This document shows, piece after piece, positions 33,171-44,097 of a DNA stretch of 64,000 bases. Position 1 is the stretch's first letter, and each line of letters opens with the position of its first letter. A model generated the notes under the pieces. It did not search any database. It was not told the origin of the DNA and saw only the letters and a list, made by a program, of their open reading frames with translations. A program made the position numbers and the translations under genes. The DNA is taken from assembly GCA_964020085.1 (NCBI GenBank), contig OZ026602.1:26590768-26654767 (forward strand). The letters run 5' to 3'. The DNA is from Micromussa lordhowensis. Lineage: Eukaryota > Cnidaria > Anthozoa > Scleractinia > Lobophylliidae.

Positions 33171-33203
33171 TCTGTTTTTTTTCCACGCTTCTTCTTTCCA
33201 GTT
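33053..33203. repeat. 17-bp inverted repeat bracketing the tRNA
   Basis: AACTGGAAAGAAGAAGC (33053-33069) and its perfect complement GCTTCTTCTTTCCAGTT (33187-33203) enclose the tRNA-like gene. Confidence 0.75.
33100..33172 (+). tRNA. tRNA-Thr(GGT)-like gene
   Basis: A full cloverleaf can be drawn: acceptor GGCTTCA/TGAAGCT with one G-U pair, D stem GCTC/GAGC, T stem ACGGG/CCCGT with TTCGAAT loop, and a five-base variable loop. The anticodon loop is CCGGTAT, giving GGT at 33133-33135. Box A (TAGCTCAGTTGG) and box B (GGTTCGAATCC) are intact, and a T8 run follows as a Pol III stop. Odd points are C instead of U at position 33 and an A-C mismatch closing the anticodon stem, so it may be a repeat-derived tRNA pseudogene. 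Confidence 0.65.
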
Positions 33204-33480
33204 ACTTAAAGTGCACCTAACCCCAAAAACTTTTTTTCGCTAAAGCAATAAAGCTTATTTTGTGGAGTAATGTGCCGCAAAAATTTTTCGATTTGGTTAA
33301 ATCTTTGATTTTCTATGGCTCGTCAAAGTACGTCAAAATGCCGCCATTTTGGTTCACGACCGAGTTTAACGGGGAATGGGTCGAGGGCCGGATGTGACGT
33401 CAAATCGAGAACACGATGATTCTGAGATTCGCATATTTACTTGTTTCTGTGGGAAAGGCCGGAAAAGTTGTTCGAAAAAA

Positions 33481-33657
33481 ATGCTAGCCAGGTGCGCTGT
33501 ATTGTCATGTAGCAACACAACAAACTTACAGGAGATCCTCCGCTACATGCCATACCGTTTTATGGAGATGATCGTCCTGAAGAGAAGAAACGTACAAAGG
33601 GATGGCTCGATTTCGTGAAAGCAAAACGTGCAAAAGTGATAGCCGTGTAAGTGTTCG
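33481..33657 (+). pseudogene. THAP-domain fragment, frameshifted
   Basis: The first frame reads MLARCAVLSCSNTTNLQE, matching the start of a C2CH THAP zinc finger (C-x4-C). The neighbouring frame then continues LHAIPFYGDDRPEEKKRTKG and WLDFVKAKRAK, the typical next blocks. The two parts are in different frames and the later Cys/His pair is not clear, so the copy is broken. THAP domains bind DNA and occur in P-element transposases and host proteins. Confidence 0.55.
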
Positions 33658-33799
33658 GTGCCAGGGGGATCTGTTCTATAAAGCATTTAATTCAAACCAG
33701 ATGATCTCGCTCGATGCCTGGATTTTCAGAGAGAGGAAGGGATTTTGCTGACTCAGTGGCTTTGGAATAACCGCTTGTCCATCGATTCATGCTGCCGTT

Positions 33800-34480
33800 G
33801 TTGCATCTGATCTGAGAAAGTCGGCACAGCTGACAGATAGTTTTGTATTTGCCCGCTACTAATCTCTGAAGCCATACAGGTTTAATTCCTGGATATTCAG
33901 TGACACACTTTAAGATAACATCAGCACCAATATCTTCAAGAACAAGATCATTCTTCTTTGAGTCTTGACAACCTTCTAACTCACTTTAATACAATAATAA
34001 CAACAATAACATTCGCTGATGTTTTGAAGGGAAGCGACGCTACAATTTCCACACTCGCACGAAAAGAACACAAGCATCGTGTCATGGGATAATCATTTTG
34101 ATCTACTTTGAACGCATGAAGTTAAAATAATTTGAGAAAGTAAAGGGACTTGACTTTTATTTATACGAAAGTATGTTAATGCGAGATCGAAGAATGCGCG
34201 AAAATAGTAAATACGCGCCACGCGCTACAGTCTAACTAGTATCACTCTTTGACTTCTACATATCATTGCCTTCGGGTCTGTCCATCAGAGCTCGTTCGAG
34301 TTCTTTGTCAGCATCCACCTCATTTGGCTGCCCATTCTTCGTTGGCCAGAGAGTTGTCAGCATATAAATCAGCTCGGTCGTCATCGTTTAACTATTCACT
34401 TTGCGTTGTTGATAAGTGCGAGTCGTCATTCTCTTCAGCGATATAATAAATTTCGGAGTCTTCTGAGTCAAAGCTCATTT
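33800..34480 (-). pseudogene. P2RX7-C-like domain gene fragment
   Basis: Minus-strand frames read MSFDSEDSEIYYIAEENDD, then after a stop ADLYADNSLANEEWAAK, resembling the LADEEW segment before the zinc-binding P2RX7-C-type domain. Further on comes GADVILKCVTEYPGIKPVWL, like that domain's C-x-TEHPGF block. Stops and gaps break it. The family call rests on short motifs only. Confidence 0.35.
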
Positions 34481-34838
34481 CAGAACCCGACGAAGTAGAA
34501 GATATTGTTGATAAAAACAGAAATCTGTCGACTGTGGAGCCCCAAAGAAAAACTTATGCGGCAAAAAGGCTTCTACGCTCGCACAGAGTAAAAGGCCCGA
34601 CTGGGACAGCCGAAGCTTTCGTTCTCGAAGTGACGTCACGGCCTTACTCTCCCCAGATTCCCCATGCTCGGTCGTGAACCATACGAAACTCGGTTTCAAA
34701 GGGGCACAGAAATTCGAGGATTTAACCAAATCGAAAAATTTTTGCGGCACATTACTCCACAAAATAAGCTTTATTGTTTTAGCGAAAAAAAATTTTTGGG
34801 GTTAGGTGCACTTTAAATTGGAGAATATACTGCATTAT

Positions 34839-35165
34839 ATCTACTCCTTATTTTAATACTCCATATTCTTTATCGTCCCCATTTTCCAAACTACTCATTT
34901 TCCATACTGGTCATTTTCAATACTTTTCATTTTCCATGCTCCTTAATTTAATACTCCATATTTTTTATTGTCTCATTTTCCATACCCTTTTTTTTTCATA
35001 CATTTCCATTTTCAATACTCCATATTTTCCATACTCCTTATTTTCCATACTCCTTGTATTTACCATATAGTTTTCATTTTCCGTACTCTTCAATTTCCAT
35101 ACTTCTCATTTTCTACGCTCCATATTTTACATACTCATCATTTTCTATACTCAATATTTCCCATA
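34839..35165. repeat. minisatellite, TTTTCCATACTC-type unit
   Basis: Degenerate units of about 12-17 bases (ATTTTCCATACTCC and variants) repeat throughout. The array resumes at 35625-35698 after an insertion. Confidence 0.8.
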
Positions 35166-35187
35166 CAACTCAAAAAGGTAAACAAAG

Positions 35188-35583
35188 TTTAACCAGGAGC
35201 CGATCAGCAACGTGCAACTAATATACTAAGCCTATGTAACGGAACTTTTATAGATCGATCTATTTTTAGGCTTGTTTTCCCGCGAAATAGGTCAGTTCCG
35301 GTCTACATGAGCGCGCATCGGTAAGGAAAAGAATAGCGGTTTTTCTTTCTTCCGGTGAAATGATGACGTCAGTTAAAAATTCCGTGCTTGTGATTGGTCA
35401 CTGAGGCTCCTGGGGGGGCCTAAATTCGCGATAAATTCCAATAAAAATAGATCGGTCTGTGAAAGCGCCGTGAATATGGAGTATGTTGCCGATACTTCAA
35501 CTCAACAACATTTGGACTCAACACAGGACTGCGGCGGTAACAGAGTAGTTGCACGCAACTAGTGAGGGGCTCCTGGTTGAACA
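35188..35583. mobile_element. TIR element inserted in the minisatellite
   Basis: GTTTAACCAGGAGCC and GGCTCCTGGTTGAAC are inverted ends, with further inverted CAACGTGCAACTA / TAGTTGCACG blocks inside. TTTTCCATACTC repeats occur on both sides. Confidence 0.55.
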
Positions 35584-36431
35584 GAAGAACGCTTTAATTT
35601 GTTTCACCTGCAGCCAATTGTGTCTATTTTCCATACTCCGAAGTTTCCATACTCTTCATTTTAAATACTACGCACTCTGCACTTCGCGTTTTCCATACAG
35701 CACAAAAAGTTAAACGAAGTGAAGAAAAAGAACAATGGCTAGCAATGGTTCTCTGGTTAGCATATTAATAGCAGTAGGTAATGTCACTGCTATCCTTGTT
35801 ATTGTAAAGACGCCTGGAACAACATCATAAATGACATTCACTCGCTCTCCAGTTTATTGCAATAAGAAGTTCTATCGAGCATTTACAACATAAAAAGCTC
35901 ATTTTTTTTTGTTTTATCCGTTTCAGCTGAATGCACAAATCACTGAACAGAGAAAAACCTAACTCGAGACCATTTCACTGTAAACAGTTTACAAACAGTC
36001 TGTCATGAAAAATGAGCGATTATATATAGTCAATGTAGATAATGCGTCTATCACAGCAGGCTAGAGAAAGACCCTTCAACAATAACAAAAAACAAACTGT
36101 CAAGAATTCGATGAACGTTGTATGTAGTTCTAAAGAGTTGTTGTAGCGGAGAAAGAGGGGGTGGGGTGGGGGCTATTACGGGCGGGAATTCAACACGAGG
36201 AGGGGGCAAAAGCAAGGTGAAATCTCGATTTTTGGAACCTCCAAAGACAAAGAAAACTGGTGTGGGAAATCCAAGGCAAACGACTTTTGGACAGGTTATC
36301 GAGAGGTCTTATAAATCGAGGGTTCGAGAAACTGGAATTCTAGTTTAATCATCAAGGCCTGATATGTTTCGCATCCCCCGGGCCCAGCGCTGTGAGATGA
36401 CCCATCTCGATAGATGCGGCGAGCGAAGTCT

Positions 36432-36525
36432 GGCGAGAGGAGCAAAGCCAATCATTAGGAGGGAAGCGTCAGGAGCTGTATTAATTTTCGCCATCCTCAT
36501 CCCTCATAGAGTTTGTCTTGTCGCC
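36432..36525 (-). promoter_or_regulatory. candidate SECIS element of the glutathione peroxidase
   Basis: On the minus strand, 153-246 bases past the stop codon, GGCGA..CAAA pairs with UUUG..UCGCC as a lower helix. An AUGA then faces UGAU as the quartet. An imperfect upper helix (ending GGCG/CGCU) carries an apical loop starting AAAA. This order is the hallmark of a SECIS, but the upper helix has several mismatches and was drawn by eye. Confidence 0.45.
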
Positions 36526-36677
36526 AGATTCTCACCGTTGGTCAAGGTTCGACACTTTGATGGAGCGGCTATTTATGTGACCAAATAAACAAAACTTAAA
36601 AAGTAAACCACGTTCAGTTTCAAGTAACTTGATAAACAGAACAGAAAGTAAAACAAGTTCAGTTTCTAGAGTCCATT

Positions 36678-38794
36678 TTAACATGCTTCAATGAGGCTCA
36701 CGATATCGTCCACCAGATCAAAAGGCTCTGTGCTTGGCAAGTAACGTTTCACAGGAAATCCTTTATGATCCACCAGGAACTTCTCAAAGTTCCAGGAGAT
36801 GTCGCTACTCCTGACGGGGGACCACAGGATCGACGGTGCGTCTTGACTGACGACTCCACCGGGGAGAGGACAATGGGACTGCAAGGTGTAAATTAAGCTT
36901 GCGTGTCAGTAGAGAATAGATGAAAAGTAGACAGCTATAGTCTGCGAACAGGCTCTATAGTGGAGGATGGGGCAAACACCCCAACCCTCACCCCATTCCC
37001 ACTTCGGCCACTTCACCCTCGGCCAGTTTCCTAGCCGCGACCAGACCTTTCCAGTCGGAACGTGTTCACAGGCTAAGACAGCTAAGGAAAGATTCACAAA
37101 GCTATCTGATCATGTTAGGTTTTTGTGAAAACCTTTATGCTGAGGTACGAGGGAAAGTACTTATACACTTACAAGGAAGGAAAAAAAATATTTAAAATGA
37201 TGAAATATCATCATATCAATTAACAAATTGCAATGCTGGAATGCATATGTATAGCGATATTTCTTGTTTTCAAACATTGACGTCATATTTCTTTTGATAT
37301 TCAAATTTGCCAGCCACTGAACAATAGCATGCATTGTTTCAACAGCCAATAAACCTCTGGTTGGCACATTGATAACAATTGGTGACGTAACGAGAAACAT
37401 CGCTATAGTCCACACCGGGCTAGTGGGAATCACAGCCATTGTATTGATTTAGAATTGACATCAACAATTGACATCAACAGTGACCTCTTATGTCTGTAGG
37501 TATTATGGCTCTTAGCTAGTGATCAATCGTCACTTTTTCTAGTAAAAGGTAATACATCTCTTCGCGTTTTTATCTGAATTTCCAGTGGCTTAACCAGCGC
37601 GATGTTACCAGTGACTTTGTTAGATCCGGCTCCTTTGTACTCAAAACTTGGACCCATAATCTTAACAATAAATCATGAATTTAAAAAGAAATCCTTTGTT
37701 TTCAAGTACGGAGGTTACAAAGGCAACCCATTCTACGTCTTCCGCTATTCCCGACAAGCCATGCCGCGCGATGTCTACTCTCTCCGCGCTCTCGCGAGGG
37801 TGAGACACGCGCGCTGAAGCAGACAAGCGGACGACTCTTCACACGTACTGTTTCTCGTTACTAGAGCGCCTTCTACGTAGGCTAAGTCTGTGTAATGCTT
37901 TCCAGGCTTTCGATCGATTAGTTGTTGAATAACGTGTACACAGTGATGGAAATAACGACACGAAATTTGAACCGATCCATCTAGTAAATATTTATGTTGA
38001 CTTGTACTTTGTATAGGTAATTGTCACGAGAGAGGAAAAGTATAGCTGATAGTCATGGGACATTTTCCAATCTATTCGGCAAATTAAAAGCAAAACAAAA
38101 CAAAGAAAAACACCTCCCGAAAGGGAAATGGCAAGGTCCTTTTCTTGTTCATATAAACAATTTCTCCATATAAAAATTTCCACAATAAATCTGAAAACAA
38201 ATTCAAAAGAACATAGCTCGTCACAGCATTGCTATTAAGCTGCTGTTCATAAGATCGAAGAACTGGCCAGACCTAACACTGGTTATGAAATATATATAAG
38301 CGATAGAAATAAGACCCAGAAATAACCAGTTAATTACCTTCAAGTAAGTGTAGATTTGATCTTCGTCCTTCCCGTTGACTTGGATTTTCTGAAAGAGCGG
38401 AAAATTCGGCTGAAATCCATTGCCAGGCCTGACGCATTTCAAACCGTTTAAGATCTCTTTGGAATTCGCTCCCGGCTCTTGGTGCATAAACTGATTGCAT
38501 GGAAAAGCCAAGACGGAGAATCCACACTTGTACTTGCCGGTCGAAAACTCCTTCATGAGTGCATTCAGGTGAGGGTATTGGAATGTGAACCCTCAGTATG
38601 TCGCCACGTTTAGCACAAGGCTAACATCACCGCGATACTTCTCCAACGAAACGGCTCTACCGTTCAGGTACTTTGTGGTGAAGTTATACAGCGACTGGCT
38701 TTCATCACCTTCACAATGTGTCCGAGTTTCTTCCCCTGCGTTTGCTGGATAACCAGCAAAGAGGTAGAAAAGCGATTACAGAAGAGCGGGCCAT
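36678..38794 (-). CDS. selenocysteine glutathione peroxidase, secreted (GPX3-like)
   Basis: The enzyme reduces peroxides with glutathione or thioredoxin. Exon 1 (38794-38338) and exon 2 (36878-36678) join in phase 0. The active-site block reads [20 protein letters not shown] with TGA at 38595-38593, where the family has selenocysteine. The other catalytic residues are present: Gln in FPCNQF and Trp-Asn in WNFEKFL. The order KYVRPG-like, PNFPLFQK, then [13 protein letters not shown] matches the family. The ATG at 38794 begins a good signal peptide (MARSSVIAF), but a T4 run at 38768-38771 holds one base too many to join it to [18 protein letters not shown]. This is a frameshift or an assembly error. 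With that base removed the length is 218 residues, close to GPX3. Alternatively an acceptor at 38745 joins an unseen first exon. Confidence 0.88.
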
Positions 38795-39030
38795 CGCGAC
38801 CTGCGACACTCAGTGAGTCGCGATATGTTATGACGCCATTCCGAAATTGCGCAGGGAACTGGGGCGCGTTCAAATTTTAACCAATCAATTGCTAGTTTTC
38901 AGTGTCACGCCGTTCGAAATAAAAATCAAAACCGTTCAATAGATAAGTCCAGAATCTGAGAGAAAGACTCTCGCCAAGATTCAGGTCACAATAAGTTTTC
39001 TTATGCAAGATATGCGGAGAAACATTTTAC

Positions 39031-39074
<44 letters not shown>

Positions 39075-39110
39075 TCCGGATGGGCACCAACATGGAAGCT
39101 GGAAACCAAC

Positions 39111-39151
<41 letters not shown>

Positions 39152-39486
39152 GATCTCTCGAGGAACTCAAAAACATTAAAATAATACTTTTTCCAATACA
39201 AGAACTGTTCAGATTGGCAAATTCCCCGAAATAAGTCCTGAAATAAGTCACTTTTTAACCAACACGGCCGTCATGTAAACGTCGCGTCACGCAAAAGCAT
39301 AATAAATTCAAGCGTGGTCTATCACAAAACCAAGAACCCATTCAGAGCAAAAATGTTTATGGATATTAGTTTTCAGCTGCTCTTATACATCATGAAAGTA
39401 AAATATCAGGAGGATCAATAGTTTTGTAGTCTGAATTTTAGTGACGCCATGTGAAAACCGTAATAAAAGACTTCACCTCACGAAAC

Positions 39487-39823
39487 ATCACGTTGAGAGT
39501 AGTCATGTGACCACGTTTGATGCTTTTAAGGTGAATAGAGAAACAGAAACATGGTTCAAAATCATGTTGAGAAGCGTCCCGCCAAAACCATACAAACTCT
39601 TAAAATTTTTTATCAGTTTTTTGACAACTGTAAAATAAAAAAGGTCTATTTTTAAGAGTATCACAGAAATCATAAAAAAAAAAACTTAAGAGTCTCTATG
39701 GTTTTGCGGGACAATGTACGTGCATTCTATGGATTTTCAACCATGTTTCAAGGTCTATAAGTTTGTCTCTGTTCACCCTAAAAGCATCAAACTCGGTCAA
39801 ATGACTACTCTCAACTTGATCTT
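39487..39823. repeat. foldback with 120-140 bp arms
   Basis: GTTGAGAGTAGTCATGTGAC..GTCCCGCCAAAACCATA on the left is mirrored by TATGGTTTTGCGGGAC..GTCAAATGACTACTCTCAAC on the right. Confidence 0.65.
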
Positions 39824-40685
39824 TCATGTGGTGTTAGTGTCAGTTTATCGACTGGATAAAATTTCAATTCGCCCCAGTTCCCTGCCCAGTTTCGGAGTGG
39901 CCTGTCGAATAGTAATCTGCGCCCTAACGTGTGCGCGTTTGGCAATTCTTATTTCCTCTACTCGCGCGCGAGAGGAGCTTTTGTGCGCACGTTGGGGAAG
40001 CGCATCCTTTAAAGAATATTATCAGGGCGGTGGTGCGGCATTTTTGATCAAATCATGCTGAAATGAATACCTTCTTTCCCGTACAAATCGTCCTAGAAAA
40101 GCACGAAAAAGATAGATACTACAGTTGAACCCCGCTATTTCGAACTCTCAGGGAAGCAAAAAATAGCCGCTAGTAAATGACTGAAGAGCAAGGGAAACGG
40201 TTTCGGGCTCGAAATAAATTGTAGCTAATATTTGAAGGAAGGGGAAATTGTAATGGGCCTTTTAGTGACTTTTCCAACATAAGACAACAGAATTTGAAAA
40301 AGTCTCCCAGAGTTTTTAAATTTGGCATCACAACCTTATGCATGCTTTGATCGCTCTTTTTTTAGAGCTTCAGTGCACTTATGTAGCAATTCTAACAAAA
40401 CTACACCATTATGTTAAGGTTTCGATCACTGCATTAGTCTTATCGTGTTCGTCACCATGAAAGTGACCCTTCTGCCTCGCATTTACTACGATTCGTTCGA
40501 GAAACTCGATCAAACATTTCATTTTCAAAGAAGGAGGGCTATAATCAATGAAGTCTACGAGGATTTGAACTGAAAAAAATTATAACAAATAAGAGAGAGT
40601 CAAGATCCAATAAAAGCGTGCATCGTTAACTTCAGGCCTCGCGGTATGCAGCAGTGACCTTGAATGACCTACCGGTTGACTTCTT

Positions 40686-40985
40686 TCAGGAGACCTATGC
40701 CCCGTTCACACAACTCCGGAGAATATTGGAAACAGCGTTTACACTCAGAAAACGAATCAAATGTTTTCTGTCCGCATTACGCCGGAGAAATTTGCAAATG
40801 CAACAATCACTGGCGGCAGAAAAGCTTGACTGCATGCGCACCACCCTTCGGTGTTTGGGTTAATCACAAAATGTCATAGAATGTTTTCAAAATGTTCCGT
40901 CCGCACCAAAACGCAAAGCTGGCGTTTTCAGTCCTCCGGTTTGAAGAGCATTTTCGAAAACTCCGTTTTCGGTTCGGATTAGTAG
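40686..40985. mobile_element. MITE, third copy of the 3124-3664 family
   Basis: It shares ACGCCGGAGAAATTTGCAAA, AAAGCTGGCGTTTTCA, CCTCCGGTTTGAAGAGC and CTCCGTTTTCGGTTCGGATT with the copy at 3.1-3.7 kb. The ends are worn. Confidence 0.45.
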
Positions 40986-41034
40986 CCCTTACTTTTTCCT
41001 TTCTCTCTCCATAACGCAATGTTGTTATCACGTG

Positions 41035-41127
41035 TAGGCTGCGAAGACAGCCGTCCTTCTTCGCTCCCGGCCCGAGTTACACCACTCGGGCCGGAAGCGA
41101 AGAAGCACGGCTGTTTTCGCAGGCTAT
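41035..41127. mobile_element. Mutator-like hairpin with perfect 9-bp TSD
   Basis: Ends TAGGCTGCGAAGACAGC and GCTGTTTTCGCAGGCTA enclose an inverted repeat with CTTCTTCGCTCCCGGCCCGA in the arms. TATCACGTG flanks both sides (41026-41034, 41128-41136). The interior matches 5091-5170. Confidence 0.75.
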
Positions 41128-42897
41128 ATCACGTGCCGAACGTGCGTGTAGTGTTCGTGCTCCACGTGCGTGTATTATGTTACCGTGCGAGACTGGATAT
41201 AGTAGCTTGCTGTGAAGTGACAAGGAGATAAGCTACATGTACAGGATCAATTCGCAACCCGCGACAAAGATTTGTTTGTGACAGCATGATTCCCAGACAA
41301 TGAATTTCTGCTATTGAACACTCGACAAAAACAGCCATAAAAATTTTTCAGTTTGTTTTAGATTCACTTTTTCTGTTACGTTGTTTTATTTTTTCTGTAC
41401 ATTACGAAGCAAATCCTGACCTTGTAGCAAACGAACAAATAGCTTTCAACATATCTACGATAACACACATCCGAGTAAAAAAGGAAAAAGAAAGGTTTAA
41501 AAATCTCGGTGTCAGTCTATCATTTCACCTTGAAACTATTAGCCTGAGAAGCGCCCTGGTGTCAAGTGAAAAGTGTTGTAATCATATCGTTAAACAATGC
41601 AGAGACGACGAATGCGAGGTACAGAGCTAAAAAAAATTGCAGGTATACAAGGTATATAAGTACTGATTAAATTAACTAGTCTATCATGTTTAATATTCCG
41701 AGTACAGAACATCTATCGTGTCTTCCAGTCACTTATGAATCCGTTCAATTGCCTTTTTTGACCAGCATATTCAGGCAACCGTGCTTCACCGCCAGGTTGG
41801 CTGTATTCTGTGTTTTAGTTGTCTCGGTTCTACTTCCATAAAAACAGCAAATAATATCTGCGTAATTACATGGATATGAAGTGCATCTGTTACGTGCCTG
41901 ATACAGTGTGTGTTACGATTTGAAAGACCCGGCATTGCGTAGGTTTGGAGGAGGGGAGTTGGCTGGATGAACAACTAGCAATTTGGGAACTGTTTTAGTC
42001 TGAAATAAAGCATAATTTTCAAATCGAAGCGCGAAAAAAGCCTCTTCCCTAGAATGTCTTTGCGTTGTTTTAAGATTAGAAAGAGCTGGCCTTGTGTGAT
42101 GTGAGGATCGGGAAGGCGCGTTGTGTAGTGTAGGGAGTGGGGTTATTCACTGCATGATAATAAGCAATTTGTGGACTGCTTAGTCTGAAATACAGCATAA
42201 TTTTCGAAGCGAAGCGAAAAAGCCTCTCTTCCCCAGCAAGCCTTCGCAACAACAAAAACAACAACAAAGCTTTATCACATAACTCAGTAATTGAATATTT
42301 CGACGAGACGAGACAACAAGAACATGGTGAAGACTAAAAGAGTATGGTTTTCATACTCTTCTTAAATTTCATTTTGTCTCATTTATTTCTTTGTTGCGTA
42401 ATGTTTGATAATCTTTTGCTTCATTCCGGGGACGTCCACTGGTAACTTTGAGTTGAGAGTCATTTTTGGAGTTTTGGATCGCTCGGTTTATTTATGTCTG
42501 TTTTCTTGTGGTGGCAAGAACTCGAACCTAATCTTACTTTCAAATACTTAACAAATCCATATATTGGGTACACGGCTAAAAAGGGGAAGGCTATAAGTAA
42601 TCTAATTATTTCAGGGGACGGGTACGAGGTATTTATAATCCTCGTTAAACTGACTTATAACTAGCTCTGGCCAAGTTTCATGTCGGGTGAAACGTGGGAC
42701 AAAAACCTGAATTTTTCCACTGAATAAACAGCATGATAAAAATGGAACAGTAGAAAAAGCGGTGATGAAACGTTAACTCAGATGTCGGTCTGCTCAGCCA
42801 TTCTCTCCTTGGTATCTGAATCTTACTCTTTTCTCCATGAGTCTCCAAGCCTTCATGTTGTGGTAAATGTAAAAATAGCTGGCTTTGGGCTTCTGAC

Positions 42898-42912
42898 CCG
42901 GGTTGTTCAAAA

Positions 42913-42949
<37 letters not shown>

Positions 42950-43040
42950 GCGGATAGCGTGGTTTGTTTTGTTAGCATTTATCCACTGGATAGCGACTTA
43001 TCCGATAAATAGCGTTATCCAGCCTTCCAACAACTGGGGC
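42898..43040. mobile_element. foldback MITE with GGATAACGCTATCC arms
   Basis: Inverted arms repeat GGATAACGCTATCC, CCGGATAAATC and ATCCACTGGATAGCG. The ends CGGGTTGTTCAAAAGG and ..CCTTCCAACAACTGGG are worn inverses. Confidence 0.6.
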
Positions 43041-44076
43041 CTGGTTTGCAAATAGATTTGAAGTGAGATCAAACAATGCGTGCGGCGTTGGTTTTAAGAC
43101 TCTTGACGATTATCAGTCACGCCTTTGTGGAAGAAGGAAATAGCAGCTTTCTTTCTTAAGTCGTTCCTTCCTTTTCTCGACTTCCAAGCGCTCTTTTCTT
43201 CCTGTATTCCCTCTCAGCGAAATTGTGGTCTACCTCACCTGAGATCTAGTTATTTTGTGCATGTTTTTTTTCTCTTAATTAAGTGGTATTGAGTGTCATC
43301 TGAATTAAAGAGCGAGCAAATTGAGTACTGTGTTGAACATGATGTGCACTGGTCGAGGTTTTACATCCGTTTTGCCCGATCGTGCCATGAAGGTAAAGTA
43401 TCGCATTAAGTACTCAGATTATGCTTTGATGTTTTGAGCATAGAAATTGAAAAAGTAATCCTTACTTAGCCACTCACGACCTTCTTGTTGAGATCGGACT
43501 CAGCCTATCTTGTCCAATCGTAGACACAAGTGTTATGATGTTGTAGTTTAGAAAGCGATTAAGAACATTAGCATCTATCAAATTATAGTCACTTTATATG
43601 TTCGCACTGATCGAGATCAGGCAAAAAAAATTCAATATTGTGATTGTCCACTAAGATTTGCTCCTTGCATTTCAGGCATTTTTGCCTCAACTTTATCTTC
43701 CAATTAATCTATATAAAAAGAAACAAGCAACAAAATAGTTCGACAGACCGACAGTCCACATTGTTCGAGATCCGATTGAAACGGTTATTAGGAGAAATTG
43801 GAAAGAAAATTTTATAATCTCAGGTAAAATGCTAAGCAAGTTTCGTTGCCCCATAATTTAATGAAGGGTCACAGCTGTTTCGGACGGGAAAGTTATCTAT
43901 TCTGTCCTGGGAAAACGAAAGTCTGAATTTTATGACGTATTGACTGACTTTTACTAACTTTCATGCAATGTACGTTATGGGATAATACAAATATTTTCCA
44001 ATTTTGTATTCGGAATGTTCTTTTAGTGTCCACATTTACCTATTATCTAGCTAAACACTCTGACACTTAAATAAAG

Positions 44077-44097
44077 TTCATTCATTCATTCATTCAT
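44077..44097. repeat. (TTCA)n microsatellite
   Basis: Five tandem TTCA units follow an AATAAAG. Confidence 0.8.

Larger units (their letters stand above)
33210..34812. mobile_element. TTAA-flanked element carrying gene fragments
   Basis: Ends AGTGCACCTAACCCC and GGGGTTAGGTGCACT begin inverted repeats of about 100 bases, including GGAGTAATGTGCCGCAAAAA and its inverse, bordered by TTAA at 33206 and 34813. The interior has a THAP-like fragment on + and a P2RX7-C-like fragment on -. No transposase is seen. Confidence 0.7.
38795..41034. other. intergenic with repeats, no supported gene
   Basis: It holds a foldback at 39487-39823 and a diverged MITE at 40686-40985. Other frames lack splice support. 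A TIR-like CAGTTGAACCCCGCTATTTCG near 40131 may be half of a pogo-type element. Confidence 0.45.

Noticed and set aside
38664..38873. 69-codon minus-strand frame overlapping the glutathione peroxidase exon
   Set aside because: It is an out-of-frame shadow of the peroxidase exon; the homologous frame is the one with the in-frame TGA.
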